From NCBI RefSeq assembly GCF_014836415.1, contig NZ_JACSQY010000001.1, positions 186,001-250,000 of the forward strand: DNA of 64,000 nt. The letters run 5' to 3'. Source of the DNA: Sporosarcina gallistercoris. Lineage in GTDB: Bacteria; Bacillota; Bacilli; Bacillales_A; Planococcaceae. The translations under genes and the position numbers were made by a program. Below the pieces are notes generated by a model. The model did no database searches, was not told the DNA's origin, and was given only the letters and a program-made list of their open reading frames with translations. Of this stretch, positions 44,650 to 53,824 are shown in pieces; the first letter of the stretch is position 1; each line of letters opens with the position of its first letter.

Positions 44650-45831
44650 TTAAAACTCCTTTGCGTAAAGGCGATATTGCTCAAGGTCAGCTTTCAGTCC
44701 ATCCATTTCAAAAGAGCGGAATTCTTCGATGATCACTTTTGCTAACTCAGTCGCAATCACATGCTCCGCAACTACTGACGCTGCTGGTACCGCACATGGA
44801 TCTGACCGCTCGATAGTCGCAGTAAATGGCTCTTTTGTTTCAATATCCACACTTTCCAGCGGCTTATACAACGTAGGGATCGGTTTCATCACGCCCCGGA
44901 TGACAATCGGCATACCCGTTGACATCCCGCCTTCCAAACCGCCAAGACGATTTGTTTTTCTGTAATAGCCTTTCTCTTCGGACCACATGATTTCGTCATG
45001 CACTTCACTTCCGAAGCGTTTTGCCATTTCAAAGCCGATACCAAACTCAACGCCTTTGAACGCATTGATAGACATCATTGCAGCTGCAAGACGTCCGTCT
45101 AACTTGCGGTCAAATTGCGCATAGCTTCCCATACCTGGCGGGCATCCTTCAATCACTACTTCCACAACGCCACCCAGGGTGTCACCACGGCCCTTTGCAT
45201 CATCAATTGCGTCCACCATGGCTTGTGATACTGAAGGATCTACGCAGTACACAGGATCGGCTTCCACACGTGCACGGATCTCCTCCATTGAAAGCTCAGC
45301 AGATGAAGCAGAATCAGCGACAATCCCTCCGATTTCGACAACATGCGCCATCGTATGGATACCGAGTTCACGCAGGAATTGTTTCGCTACAGCACCGGCA
45401 GCAACGCGCATCGTTGTTTCACGTGCTGAAGAACGTTCCAGTACATTTCTAAGATCTCGATGCCCGTATTTAATGCCTCCGACTAAGTCTGCATGACCAG
45501 GCCGCGGACGCGAGATCTGACGTTTAATATCTTCGGGCCGGACGTCCTCGGGAAGAGGTTCAACCCCCATAATGGATGTCCAATGTTTCCAATCATCATT
45601 GACAACTGTCAACGTCACAGGTGATCCGAGTGTTTTCCCGTGGCGGACACCAGATGAAATAACTACCTGATCTTTTTCGATCTGCATTCTGCGTCCTCTG
45701 CCGTGCCCGCCTTGGCGACGCGACAATTCCCTAGTAATCATTTCAGCTGTCAACGGCAACTGCGCCGGTAATCCTTCAATAATTGCGGTCAATTCCGGAC
45801 CGTGCGATTCCCCAGCAGTTAATACTCTCAT
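44650..45831 (-). CDS. aroC: chorismate synthase
   Basis: This 393-residue FMN-dependent enzyme makes chorismate from EPSP. The signatures [26 protein letters not shown], and [15 protein letters not shown] are present. First gene of the aromatic operon. ATG 45831 has AAGGGGG upstream. (aroF in older B. subtilis naming.). Confidence 0.97.
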   Translation of the reverse strand: MRVLTAGESHGPELTAIIEGLPAQLPLTAEMITRELSRRQGGHGRGRRMQIEKDQVVISSGVRHGKTLGSPVTLTVVNDDWKHWTSIMGVEPLPEDVRPEDIKRQISRPRPGHADLVGGIKYGHRDLRNVLERSSARETTMRVAAGAVAKQFLRELGIHTMAHVVEIGGIVADSASSAELSMEEIRARVEADPVYCVDPSVSQAMVDAIDDAKGRGDTLGGVVEVVIEGCPPGMGSYAQFDRKLDGRLAAAMMSINAFKGVEFGIGFEMAKRFGSEVHDEIMWSEEKGYYRKTNRLGGLEGGMSTGMPIVIRGVMKPIPTLYKPLESVDIETKEPFTATIERSDPCAVPAASVVAEHVIATELAKVIIEEFRSFEMDGLKADLEQYRLYAKEF

Positions 45832-45878
45832 CTTGAAATCCCCCTTTTAATACTTGCTGAAATGCAACCATTGTTAGC

Positions 45879-45907
45879 ACTTTACCAAACTACAGCAAAG
45901 TTGACTA
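45879..45907 (-). promoter_or_regulatory. candidate promoter of the aroC operon
   Basis: The -35 TAGTCA (45907-45902), 17-base spacer and -10 TAAAGT (45884-45879) with a TGG extension. No GAG/TAG repeat run typical of a TRAP-binding site was seen in the leader. Confidence 0.45.
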
Positions 45908-45920
45908 CTTGTTTAAACAA

Positions 45921-45946
45921 AAAAATCCGGAAAAGTCCGGATTTTT
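45921..45946 (-). terminator. terminator of cheR
   Basis: A perfect 11-bp stem (45921-45931 with 45936-45946) with a 4-base loop and a seven-base U run on the minus strand; it touches the cheR stop codon. Confidence 0.88.
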
Positions 45947-46716
45947 CATATTTTCTTATAAAAGAAGGTGTCTTCCGATTCCAGCCCATAACGCTCGGGG
46001 CTGAAAATCTGCTCAGTACTTCCTACGAAAAGAATTCCACCGGGTTTCAACGCTTTAGCAAAGTTCGTGTATATTTGATCTTTCGCCTCTTCTGTAAAGT
46101 AAATCATTACGTTCCTGCAGACAATTAAGTCGAAATCATTTCCATAGGCATCATCGAGCAAGTTATGCTGTTTGAAGACGACGGTTTTCTTCACTTCGTC
46201 TGTCACTTGGAAAAACTGTCCTTCTTGCTTAAAATACTTTTGCTTCACATCTAGGGGCACTTCTTTTAAAGATCGCTCCGGATAAAGGCCGACTTTGGCT
46301 TTTTCGAGCACCCCATTATCCAAGTCGGTCGCAGAAATCGATATCTCTCTCAATGGCAGGTGATTGGACAACACCATCGCCATAGAGTACGGTTCTTCCC
46401 CCGTAGAACAAGCAGCGCTCCAACACTTCAACTTTTTAGTTTTCTGCAAAAGCTGAGGGAGAATCTTTTTGTTTAAGACATCCCATCGTTGAGAGTTCCT
46501 GTAAAATTCAGATACATTTATCGTCATTCGGTCCAGGAATTCATCCATCATGGATCGATCATTGCGGATCAGCTCAAAGTACTCTGTGAAGTTGTTACAT
46601 CCTCGTTTTTCATAAAGCGAAGTGAGACGTCTTTTCATTTGCGCTTCTTTATAAAGAGATAGATCGATTCCTGTTTTTTGTTTGACACTGGCGATAAATT
46701 TCGTATAATCGGACAA
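45946..46716 (-). CDS. cheR: chemotaxis receptor methyltransferase CheR
   Basis: This 256-residue SAM-dependent enzyme methylates glutamates of chemoreceptors. It has an N-terminal helical domain ending near MTINVSEFYRN and a Rossmann core with WSAACSTGEEPYSMAM and CRNVMIYF. The start is TTG 46716 with GGAGGTAG upstream; a TTG at 46737 contains the SD. It is the only receptor-modifying chemotaxis gene in the window and lies between ndk and aroC, as in B. subtilis. Confidence 0.95.
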   Translation of the reverse strand: MSDYTKFIASVKQKTGIDLSLYKEAQMKRRLTSLYEKRGCNNFTEYFELIRNDRSMMDEFLDRMTINVSEFYRNSQRWDVLNKKILPQLLQKTKKLKCWSAACSTGEEPYSMAMVLSNHLPLREISISATDLDNGVLEKAKVGLYPERSLKEVPLDVKQKYFKQEGQFFQVTDEVKKTVVFKQHNLLDDAYGNDFDLIVCRNVMIYFTEEAKDQIYTNFAKALKPGGILFVGSTEQIFSPERYGLESEDTFFYKKI

Positions 46717-46750
46717 TTGTCTACCTCCATCCAGCAATTATGTATAACAA

Positions 46751-46780
46751 AAACAGCCGGCGGAACCCGCTAGGCTGTTT
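46751..46780 (-). terminator. terminator of ndk
   Basis: An outer stem aaacagcc/ggctgttt with an inner GC-rich part (gcgg/ccgc), followed by a U run on the minus strand. Confidence 0.85.
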
Positions 46781-46790
46781 TTGCTTTGTA

Positions 46791-47237
46791 TTAGTTGATC
46801 CAGCTGTTTACTACTTTTTCGTATGAAGAAAGTTCTTCTTCTTTAAAGAACAAACCGATTTCACGCTCTGCAGATTCTGGTGAATCTGAACCGTGGATGA
46901 TGTTTTTTGCGACAGTGACTGCGAAATCACCGCGGATTGTTCCTGGAGCTGATTCTTTAGGGTTTGTAGCACCCATCATAAGGCGTGCTGTAGAGATGAC
47001 GTTTTCGCCTTCCCATACCATAGCGAATACAGGACCAGATGTAATGAAGTCAACAAGCTCGCCGAAGAATGGACGCTCTTTGTGCTCCCCATAATGTTGC
47101 TCTGCAAGCTCTTGAGAAATTGTCATCAATTTCCCTCCAACGAGCTGATATCCTTTGCTTTCAAAACGGTTTACGATTTCACCAATTAGACCACGTTGTA
47201 CGCCGTCAGGTTTTACCATTAAAAATGTTTTTTCCAT
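46791..47237 (-). CDS. ndk: nucleoside diphosphate kinase
   Basis: This 148-residue enzyme equalises NTP and dNTP pools by way of a phosphohistidine. The active-site histidine lies in NIIHGSDS, and the N-terminal [20 protein letters not shown] is standard. Transcribed alone from its own promoter, between two terminators or stop regions. Confidence 0.97.
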   Translation of the reverse strand: MEKTFLMVKPDGVQRGLIGEIVNRFESKGYQLVGGKLMTISQELAEQHYGEHKERPFFGELVDFITSGPVFAMVWEGENVISTARLMMGATNPKESAPGTIRGDFAVTVAKNIIHGSDSPESAEREIGLFFKEEELSSYEKVVNSWIN

Positions 47238-47285
47238 AATTCAAATACACTCCTTCATAGTGACAAATCGGGATTACCCCTACTG

Positions 47286-47314
47286 ATCGTACCAAAGCTC
47301 AAGCGATCTTTCAA
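47286..47314 (-). promoter_or_regulatory. promoter of ndk (TTGAAA-17-TACGAT)
   Basis: The -35 TTGAAA (47314-47309), 17-base spacer and -10 TACGAT (47291-47286); initiation about 40 bases before ndk. Confidence 0.7.
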
Positions 47315-47336
47315 TTTTTTCTTTTTCCGCGAGAAT

Positions 47337-48311
47337 TTAAAAAGTTCGTTTTGCAAGAAAGTCAGCAACTTGTTCGAACGCTTTTTTCGCATCACCATCT
47401 GGTAACGACCGAATCTCAGCTGTTGCTTTTTCCAAATACAAATCACTTACTTCATGGGCTTTTTCAATCGCTCCGCTCTCTCGAATATAGCGCAGCATCT
47501 CAGCGCGTTCCTTTTCCGATAACGTTCCATCGAACGCTTTAGCCAAGTATGGTTGGAATGCTGTTTCGTTTCGTATGTACAGAATAGGTAACGTCAGATG
47601 CCCATTCAGCAGATCAGAACCAGCTGGTTTTCCTAACTGTTTGTCCGATGAAGTCAAATCTAGTATATCGTCGACAATTTGGAAGGCCATCCCCGCATAA
47701 TATCCAAAGTTTCTAAGTCTGCGGACCACTTCATCATCAGCATTGGAAATCAAGGCACCTAACTCACAGCTGGAGGAAAGGAGCAGAGCCGTTTTCCGTT
47801 TAATCCGACGCAAATAATCCCGGAACGATTGGTCCGTTCTTCTTTGGTAATCAAATTGGATGATTTCACCTTTACAGATTTCGAGCATCGTATCTGCTAA
47901 TAATCGATGCACGGAAGCCATTTCGATTTCACCTATCGATGTCAACGCGCGTGAAAAAATGAAATCACCAGTATACATAGCAACCCGATTATCCCACTTC
48001 GCTTTTACGGTTTTGCGTCCTCTTCTCATATTCGAATTGTCAATGACATCGTCATGAACGAGGGAAGCCATATGAACCAATTCCAAGGAAACGGCAACTT
48101 TCGCAGTTGTTTCCATCGAATAATTTCCGAACTTGGAAGAAAGAAATACGAAAATTGGACGGATCCTCTTTCCTCCAGCTCTCAGCAAATGCATGGATGC
48201 CTGCTGAATAAGCGGAGAATCCGATTGAACGGCATTCTCAAGCTCTTTCTCGATATAGATGAGTTCCTTTCGGAAATCGGTATATAATGCCATTGCCTTC
48301 AACTTTTCCAA
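47337..48311 (-). CDS. hepT: heptaprenyl diphosphate synthase, component II
   Basis: This 324-residue catalytic subunit of the two-part prenyl transferase makes the menaquinone-7 side chain. Both aspartate-rich motifs are present: HDDVIDNSNMRRG and QIVDDILD. It needs HepS, encoded two genes upstream. TTG 48311 has AGAAGGGA upstream; ATG 48293 is the next in-frame option. Third gene of hepS-menG-hepT. Confidence 0.95.
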   Translation of the reverse strand: MEKLKAMALYTDFRKELIYIEKELENAVQSDSPLIQQASMHLLRAGGKRIRPIFVFLSSKFGNYSMETTAKVAVSLELVHMASLVHDDVIDNSNMRRGRKTVKAKWDNRVAMYTGDFIFSRALTSIGEIEMASVHRLLADTMLEICKGEIIQFDYQRRTDQSFRDYLRRIKRKTALLLSSSCELGALISNADDEVVRRLRNFGYYAGMAFQIVDDILDLTSSDKQLGKPAGSDLLNGHLTLPILYIRNETAFQPYLAKAFDGTLSEKERAEMLRYIRESGAIEKAHEVSDLYLEKATAEIRSLPDGDAKKAFEQVADFLAKRTF

Positions 48312-48337
48312 AATGATTCCCTTCTCCCGCCTGCTTA

Positions 48338-49033
48338 TTATTTGATCGCGATATGTCCCGCAGCTACCCCGCCACTATAAGGACGATAATCGACCCGAGT
48401 AAATCCAGCAGACTTAAATAGCTGAGCTAATTCCTCACGGCCTGGGAACTCATCAGCAGATTCTTGAAGCCAAGAATACTCATTGTAGCTTTTCGCGAAC
48501 AGTTTTCCGAATACAGGCATAATGTAATTAAAGTAAAGTCTGAATAATTGACGGTAACCAGGAATCTCTGATTGAGAAGTTTCCAAGCACGCAACAATGC
48601 CACCGGGTTTTACGACACGGAACATCTCTTTCAATGCTGTTTCATAATCGGGCACATTCCGTAAGCCGAAACCGATTGTTACATAGTCAAATGTATTGTC
48701 TTCAAATGGCAGCTGCATCGCATTCCCTTGAACTAAGGTAATGTTAGGATACTTATCCGTTTTAGGAGCTGCCGAAGACAACATGGCATTGCTGAAATCC
48801 AGCCCTGTCACATCTCCTTTACTGCCAACTGATTGCGCCATAGAGATGGTCCAGTCAGCGGTTCCACAACAGACATCCAGAGCCTTGGATCCCGCTTTTA
48901 CGTTCATGCGCTCCATAATGTCAGCACGCCATTTTTTGTGCAAGTTAAAACTGATGACAGAATTCATCTTGTCATAGTCTGTCGATATCGATTCGAATAC
49001 AGAATGGACTTTCTGTTCTTTAGATTGACTCAA
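48338..49033 (-). CDS. menG: demethylmenaquinone methyltransferase
   Basis: This 231-residue SAM-dependent enzyme (UbiE/MenG family) does the last step of menaquinone synthesis. The SAM motif [13 protein letters not shown], the family segment LDFSNAML, and [11 protein letters not shown] are present. It lies between the two heptaprenyl synthase genes, so side chain and ring methylation are made together. Confidence 0.96.
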   Translation of the reverse strand: MSQSKEQKVHSVFESISTDYDKMNSVISFNLHKKWRADIMERMNVKAGSKALDVCCGTADWTISMAQSVGSKGDVTGLDFSNAMLSSAAPKTDKYPNITLVQGNAMQLPFEDNTFDYVTIGFGLRNVPDYETALKEMFRVVKPGGIVACLETSQSEIPGYRQLFRLYFNYIMPVFGKLFAKSYNEYSWLQESADEFPGREELAQLFKSAGFTRVDYRPYSGGVAAGHIAIK

Positions 49034-49055
49034 GTGGTATCTCCTCTTTTCAATG

Positions 49056-49772
49056 TCAGCTAAGCGATTTCATCGAGTTCACGAGCTCTTGAATCAGCTC
49101 TCGAAGTATCGGGTGCAGCGAATCCATCTGTTCCAGCTCTTGCTGAAGCTTAGGCAAGAGCAAATCCGATGCTTGTTGGATAATGGGTCCGTCGATAACG
49201 AATGCTTGCTGTTCGTTGGATTTCCCCATTTTATCCAGTCGTCCTATAGTTAACACAGTCTCCGCAAGCTCCAGATAACTCTCAAATCCATATGATTTGT
49301 AAAATGCAGCAATACACCCTGATTCGATGACTTTTAACCTTTCCAGTAAAATCGGACCGGTTTTGTGCCGTTCGTGGTGCAATGCAGTTTTTTGTTCGTT
49401 AATATGGGCAATCGTTTGAGACAATTCGCGAATAAATGCGAACTCACCAATTTCCGCTAAAATCCGATAGTGGATTCCGCTGAAATGATCCCCCGCAAGT
49501 ACAGTCAGCTGTTGTTCAGCAGAGGTCGCTTGGGCGCTTTCAATGCGATCGTGGACATCAAGTGCAGCGTGAATCGCTCCAAGGGATAATGTAATCTTTT
49601 TAAGTTTGTCATCCTCGATCCCTTCGTTCACAATGGGCAGCAAAAGAAAAAATGCTTTCACGGCGTCTACTGGAAAAAGACCGATTTCCCGTTTGAGAAT
49701 GGATTCACGAAGTGCGTACTGCAAGTCGCTAATATAGTTTTCTACAATTGAATTCAGTTCGTGTCTGTTCAT
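49056..49772 (-). CDS. hepS: heptaprenyl diphosphate synthase, component I
   Basis: This 238-residue non-catalytic subunit pairs with HepT and sets chain length. It lacks DDxxD motifs; the segment [11 protein letters not shown] and [17 protein letters not shown] are typical of HepS. ATG 49772 has TGGAGAAA upstream; the in-frame codon at 49796 is rejected. It follows mtrB, as in B. subtilis. Confidence 0.9.
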   Translation of the reverse strand: MNRHELNSIVENYISDLQYALRESILKREIGLFPVDAVKAFFLLLPIVNEGIEDDKLKKITLSLGAIHAALDVHDRIESAQATSAEQQLTVLAGDHFSGIHYRILAEIGEFAFIRELSQTIAHINEQKTALHHERHKTGPILLERLKVIESGCIAAFYKSYGFESYLELAETVLTIGRLDKMGKSNEQQAFVIDGPIIQQASDLLLPKLQQELEQMDSLHPILRELIQELVNSMKSLS

Positions 49773-49823
49773 CACCGTTTCTCCATTCCAAGGCATCTGA
49801 CAAGTGAACGATGCAGGTTGCTG

Positions 49824-50045
49824 TTATGCTCTCTCTTCACTGGAGACAACCCCGTGTGCAGTCGTTATCTCTGCACTCCCACGGATTTTCATAGCGGATG
49901 TGTGTTCCGTAAACTGGGCAATCATCACTTCTCCACAGTCCAGTTTTTCCGTATGATGAAATTTCGTGTCGTTACCACGTGTTAACCCGATAACACTGAC
50001 ACCATCTTCTTTTGCTTTAATGACGATGTAATCCGGTGCAGTCAT
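49824..50045 (-). CDS. mtrB: trp RNA-binding attenuation protein TRAP
   Basis: This 73-residue protein forms an 11-subunit ring that binds tryptophan and then GAG/UAG repeats in trp leader RNAs. Conserved segments are FVVIKA-like [49 protein letters not shown]. Key contacts (KFHH, EHTS, KIRG) are intact, so RNA binding is likely functional. The trp operon it would control is not at its usual place next to aroH. Confidence 0.95.
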   Translation of the reverse strand: MTAPDYIVIKAKEDGVSVIGLTRGNDTKFHHTEKLDCGEVMIAQFTEHTSAMKIRGSAEITTAHGVVSSEERA

Positions 50046-50118
50046 AATTCTCTCTCCTGTCTTTCATATCTCACCTATCATATCATAGTTAAACGGCGAT
50101 TCGCAAAGGACCGCGACC

Positions 50119-50682
50119 TTACTTTACAAGGGAAAGAATTTCCGATCTTTTCACATCATCATGTTCGTAAATCCCTCTGGCCGCGGTTGTTATGGTTTTC
50201 GCTCCTGGTTTTTTTATACCTCTCATCGTCATACACATATGTTCTGCTTCGATGATGACGTAAACACCGAGCGGTTTCAGCATTTCCATCATGGCATCTG
50301 CTACAGTAGTTGTAATTCGCTCCTGCAATTGAGGACGCTTAGCTGTGGATTCAACAGCTCTCGCCAATTTACTGAGACCTGCCACCACGCCGTCACGGGG
50401 TATGTATGCAATATGGGCGACACCAAAGAATGGAACGAGATGGTGTTCACACATCGAGTAAAAAGGGATATCTTTCACTAACACGACTTCTTCATGTTGT
50501 TCATGGAAAACTGTTTCAAAATACATACGAGGGTCGTCCGCCATTCCTGCGAACACTTCAGCATACATTTTTGCGACGCGCTTCGGTGTTTCCAATAATC
50601 CTTCACGTTCTGGATCTTCACCAATCGCTTCGAGGATCATCGTGACCGCTTGTTCTATTTTCTCCAATTTCACTTCTTCCAT
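50119..50682 (-). CDS. folE: GTP cyclohydrolase I
   Basis: This 187-residue zinc enzyme makes the first pterin of folate synthesis. The zinc ligands lie in [11 protein letters not shown] and EHMCMTMRG, and the signature SKLARAVE is present. ATG 50682 has GGAGGTTCC upstream. It precedes mtrB (the mtrAB pair of B. subtilis). Confidence 0.97.
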   Translation of the reverse strand: MEEVKLEKIEQAVTMILEAIGEDPEREGLLETPKRVAKMYAEVFAGMADDPRMYFETVFHEQHEEVVLVKDIPFYSMCEHHLVPFFGVAHIAYIPRDGVVAGLSKLARAVESTAKRPQLQERITTTVADAMMEMLKPLGVYVIIEAEHMCMTMRGIKKPGAKTITTAARGIYEHDDVKRSEILSLVK

Positions 50683-50720
50683 CGATGGAACCTCCTCTGA
50701 TGCACATCTAGTCTTTCAAA

Positions 50721-50726
50721 ATAGTA
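50721..50726 (-). promoter_or_regulatory. candidate extended -10 of folE-mtrB
   Basis: TACTAT preceded by TGC (extended -10) lies 39 bases before folE. The -35 is poor. Confidence 0.4.
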
Positions 50727-50787
50727 GCATACTCCTTACATTCAGTACAGTTGAGGGCTCGGAATTTCACCCGAGAAACGGAAAAGA

Positions 50788-50825
50788 AGCCCGTCAGCTT
50801 ATCCCATAAGGGCTTCTGACGGGCT
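50788..50825 (-). terminator. terminator of the HU gene
   Basis: An outer 10-bp stem AGCCCGTCAG/CTGACGGGCT and an inner CTTAT/ATAAG stem, followed by TTCTTTT on the minus strand. Confidence 0.88.
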
Positions 50826-50840
50826 CCTATGTAATTGAAC

Positions 50841-51113
50841 TCACTTTACAGCATCTTTCAATGCTTTACCTGCTTTGAATGCAGGAACTTTGCTAGCTGC
50901 GATTTCAATTTCTTCTCCAGATTGAGGATTACGGCCTTTACGAGCAGCACGCTCGCGTACTTCGAAGTTACCGAAGCCAATCAATTGTACCTTCTCACCC
51001 TTTGAAAGAGCGTCTTGGATTGTTTCGAAAACAGTTTCAACAGCTTTTGTTGCATCCTTCTTAGAAAGACCTGCTGATTCTGCTACGGAGTTGATCAATT
51101 CAGTTTTGTTCAT
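50841..51113 (-). CDS. hup: DNA-binding protein HU
   Basis: This 90-residue nucleoid protein (hbs in B. subtilis) bends DNA as a dimer. Landmarks include [19 protein letters not shown] with the Pro at the tip of the DNA-binding arm, and the C-terminal [18 protein letters not shown] 51113 has GAGGAGGTG at 6-7 bases; the in-frame GTG 51122 overlaps the SD and is rejected. Confidence 0.97.
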   Translation of the reverse strand: MNKTELINSVAESAGLSKKDATKAVETVFETIQDALSKGEKVQLIGFGNFEVRERAARKGRNPQSGEEIEIAASKVPAFKAGKALKDAVK

Positions 51114-51163
51114 CTCGTTCACCTCCTCTCAAACGTTTGTAAAACCTCTTTAACACTGTAAAA

Positions 51164-51192
51164 AGAGTAACATAACCATTTCTGCGGTGCAA
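51164..51192 (-). promoter_or_regulatory. candidate promoter of the HU gene (TTGCAC-17-TACTCT)
   Basis: The -35 TTGCAC (51192-51187), 17-base spacer, and -10 TACTCT (51169-51164). Inverted repeats of TTGGA/TCCAA lie just upstream (51203-51228). Confidence 0.5.
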
Positions 51193-51240
51193 CAATATTG
51201 TAATCCAAGTCTTGCTTGGATATTCCAAAAACAGAAAAAA

Positions 51241-51259
51241 GACCCGCAATTAACGGATC
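51241..51259 (-). terminator. terminator of spoIVA
   Basis: A 6-bp stem (gacccg/cggatc, one G-U pair) followed by a six-base U run on the minus strand, 9 bases after the spoIVA stop. Short but well placed. Confidence 0.65.
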
Positions 51260-51267
51260 TTCACTCC

Positions 51268-52752
51268 TTAGACGATGAACGTCACCATACCTTTATTTCC
51301 TTCATTCACCATTTTTTCAATGGTTTCACGCAGTCTTCTACGAGCGCTTGAAGGGACGGCGGACGTCTTGAATCGAATACTCTCTTTCATGACTTCATGC
51401 AGAGGTGTTCCGAATAATTGTGTTTCCCACAGCGCATCACGGTCGTGCAGATAAGCGTTTTTCAGCTCCTTCAACAAGTGATGACTGTGGAATTCGGAGC
51501 CGATGAGCGGCGCAAATTCCGCTTCCATGTCAATCCTGATGACATGCAATGCTGGAGCTGTCGCTTTCATGCGAACCCCATAAAACGAATCTTGCTTGAT
51601 CAGTTCTGGCTGTGTCGGCTGGAAATCCGCTATGGTCGGAAGGGCCACACCATACCCATCCTTTTTAGCAGTTTCGATCGCCTCAGCAAACATATCATAG
51701 GATTTTTTCGCCTTGACCGCTTCTTGTATGAACACCAGCCAATCTTTCTTTGTTTTCATCTCGGTATCCATATAGGACTCACAAACACCTAAATATGTTT
51801 GTTCATCTATTTTCAAGTCCAGGATGGCCCTTCCTTTTCCAGCATCTACCTCGATAACTTCGGCGTGTTTAATGTAATCCTCTTCATTCAACCGTTCTGC
51901 AAGCTGTTGGACTTTACGGATCTTGGATGCTTCCAGAAATCCTTCATTGATTATTTTATCAATATTTGCATTCAAATAATGCTCCGATCCTAATACATCC
52001 ATCCAGTCAGGCTTTTGAAGATCGATATGAGTAATCGGAAACTCATAAAGAGCTTCCTTTAATATCAATTGGATTTCCTGCGCATTCAACTGATCCGCAC
52101 TAATTGCAATGACAGGGACACCATGCTCTTCTTGTAATTGTTGTTTCAGCTGAACCGTTTTCTCATGAGCTGGCATTTTCGAGTTCAAAACAATGACAAA
52201 CGGCTTACCGATTTCTTTCAGTTTTGACACGATTTCCGTTTCTGCAGCTTCTGCAGAGGCTCTAGGAATATTATTAACGGTACCGTCGGTTGTGAGCAAG
52301 ATCCCGATTGTTGAATGATCCCTGATGACCTTATCTGTGCCTATACGTGCAGCCTCTTCAAATGGAATCGGTTCATTGTGCCATGGAGTATGGACATATT
52401 TAGGACCATCCTCATCTTCATAGCCTTTTACACCGTCAATGACATACCCGACACAGTCAGCCAGCCGAATTTGAAAAGAGAGCTCCCCTTCTCCTATCGA
52501 AACTGCAGTGCCTTGCGCAGGGACAAATTTCGGTTCAGCCGTCATAATGACTGGTCCTGGAGAGCTTTGAGGAAGCTCATCCTGCGCCCGGGTCCGATCT
52601 GCCTGCTCACTCATATTGGGGATAACTACTTCTTCCATGACACGTTTAACAAAAGTGGATTTTCCGACACGAACAGGACCTACCACTCCGATATAAATAT
52701 CGCCATCTGTTCGTCTCGCTAAGTTTTCATATAGTTCTTCTTTCATTTCCAT
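51268..52752 (-). CDS. spoIVA: spore coat morphogenetic ATPase SpoIVA
   Basis: This 494-residue protein coats the forespore outer membrane and is the base layer of the spore coat. The N-terminal TRAFAC-type ATPase has Walker A GPVRVGKST (25-33), switch region ADRTRAQDELPQ, and DCVGY. The middle domain and a conserved C-terminal end (MVTFIV) follow. The sensor position that is TT in B. subtilis (T70-T71) reads T71-A72 here. ATG 52752 has AAGGAGG upstream. It is transcribed alone, between terminators, with a mother-cell type promoter upstream. Confidence 0.96.
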   Translation of the reverse strand: MEMKEELYENLARRTDGDIYIGVVGPVRVGKSTFVKRVMEEVVIPNMSEQADRTRAQDELPQSSPGPVIMTAEPKFVPAQGTAVSIGEGELSFQIRLADCVGYVIDGVKGYEDEDGPKYVHTPWHNEPIPFEEAARIGTDKVIRDHSTIGILLTTDGTVNNIPRASAEAAETEIVSKLKEIGKPFVIVLNSKMPAHEKTVQLKQQLQEEHGVPVIAISADQLNAQEIQLILKEALYEFPITHIDLQKPDWMDVLGSEHYLNANIDKIINEGFLEASKIRKVQQLAERLNEEDYIKHAEVIEVDAGKGRAILDLKIDEQTYLGVCESYMDTEMKTKKDWLVFIQEAVKAKKSYDMFAEAIETAKKDGYGVALPTIADFQPTQPELIKQDSFYGVRMKATAPALHVIRIDMEAEFAPLIGSEFHSHHLLKELKNAYLHDRDALWETQLFGTPLHEVMKESIRFKTSAVPSSARRRLRETIEKMVNEGNKGMVTFIV

Positions 52753-52775
52753 CGTCCTCCTTTTCTACGCATAGT

Positions 52776-52804
52776 AGTTTATGAAAACAAAAAACGTTTC
52801 ATGC
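52776..52804 (-). promoter_or_regulatory. sigma-E type promoter of spoIVA (GCATGAA-14-CATAAACT)
   Basis: The -35 GCATGAA (52804-52798), 14-base spacer and -10 CATAAACT (52783-52776) differ from the known sigma-E consensus by one base each. B. subtilis spoIVA is under sigma-E, which supports it. The -35 lies within the yphF terminator stem. Confidence 0.55.
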
Positions 52805-52825
52805 ATAAATGCATGAAACGTTTTT
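52790..52825 (-). terminator. terminator of the gpsA/der-yphEF unit
   Basis: A perfect 17-bp inverted repeat around a 2-base centre, with a six-base U run on the minus strand, starting 3 bases after the yphF stop. Confidence 0.9.
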
Positions 52826-52827
52826 GT

Positions 52828-53547
52828 TCATTTAGAAGATTTCATGAAAATCGGTTCATTGTTTTCGTCCACAGTGTATGGTAACGAATAGGCAGGCAGT
52901 ATCGGATGATTGTCCGAAAGCAAGTAACGGATATCGTCTCCCGGCTTTACAGATGGCTTTTCCTTCTCCAAAACCCGGGTCAAGTCGATGGAATAATCGA
53001 TATAGAATTTCCCGTCTCCACCTACAACGATAGGTAGCTGAGCATCCGAATAAGGACTTTCTACAGTCAATGGTTCCTTAAGCCCCATTTTTTTAAAGTC
53101 CACTTCGTAGACATTCGCACCTTCTTGTATAGCGTCTTTGAAAGGAAGTACTCCATTCACCGTTTTCCGCAAAATCAGTTCCCTAATCCGCTCAGCTACA
53201 CGCAAATCCACGAGTTTAACTGTTGGATTTTCTTCTACATCCATTAATACATATTGATAAATACCGCCTTGTTCGTAAGCATTTGACGGGATTTTCTCTG
53301 TCAATGACGGAACGATTTTGGCGAAATCGATTGGATACTTAATATATTGATCCGTAGCCATATCCTTTGTTTTGATCGGCAATAGACCACCCGACTGTCC
53401 TTGGAACGTATCGACCGCTTTTTGCACAGTCTCCAGCTGATCCTCATAAGGCGTCTGCTGGCTCTCCACTTCATCTTGGGGGTACATACATCCTGATAAA
53501 AAAACAGAAATTATCACTATTATAGGAAGAAGTAGCGCTCTTTTCAT
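52828..53547 (-). CDS. yphF: YphF-like lipoprotein
   Basis: This 239-residue protein has a lipoprotein signal (MKRALLLPIIVIISVFLSGC, cysteine at 20), so it is lipid-anchored on the outer membrane face. The rest is soluble without a known domain. It fits the YphF family by position and size. ATG 53547 is preferred with GGAGGCGC upstream; a longer reading from 53583 would hide the signal peptide. Possibly sporulation-linked by context with spoIVA; not shown. Confidence 0.82.
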   Translation of the reverse strand: MKRALLLPIIVIISVFLSGCMYPQDEVESQQTPYEDQLETVQKAVDTFQGQSGGLLPIKTKDMATDQYIKYPIDFAKIVPSLTEKIPSNAYEQGGIYQYVLMDVEENPTVKLVDLRVAERIRELILRKTVNGVLPFKDAIQEGANVYEVDFKKMGLKEPLTVESPYSDAQLPIVVGGDGKFYIDYSIDLTRVLEKEKPSVKPGDDIRYLLSDNHPILPAYSLPYTVDENNEPIFMKSSK

Positions 53548-53551
53548 AGAT

Positions 53552-53755
53552 TCATGCGCCTCCTGTAGGTCCGTTAAAGACAAGATAGATCATTGCAAAG
53601 AATGAAAAGATCAACAAGCCATAGGCGATGACTGCAAATACTATCTTTAAAAGCTTATTTGTTAATTTGGTGCGGCTAACATGAATGAGTCCCATTGAGA
53701 TCATCATGAAACCCATGGCGTAAAAAGACAGCCACATTTTATCCAGCGAGGACAA
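53552..53755 (-). CDS. yphE: YphE-like small membrane protein (DUF2768)
   Basis: A 67-residue protein with two membrane segments (about 8-24 and 36-60). It matches the YphE (DUF2768) family. The start is TTG 53755 with AAGGAATG upstream. It lies 4 bases before the yphF start and probably shares its transcript. Confidence 0.8.
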   Translation of the reverse strand: MSSLDKMWLSFYAMGFMMISMGLIHVSRTKLTNKLLKIVFAVIAYGLLIFSFFAMIYLVFNGPTGGA

Positions 53756-53790
53756 AGTACGTCATTCCTTCCAATCGTAAATTTATGCAT

Positions 53791-53824
53791 AAAAAAAGCA
53801 GACTCTGGTTCAGTTAGAGAAGTC
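53791..53824 (-). terminator. terminator of der-gpsA
   Basis: An imperfect stem (GACTCT with AGAGAAGTC) overlapping the last gpsA codons and followed on the minus strand by a seven-base U run. Confidence 0.65.

Noticed and set aside
45832..45945. TRAP-binding site before the aroC operon
   Set aside because: No repeated GAG or TAG triplets with regular spacing were found.
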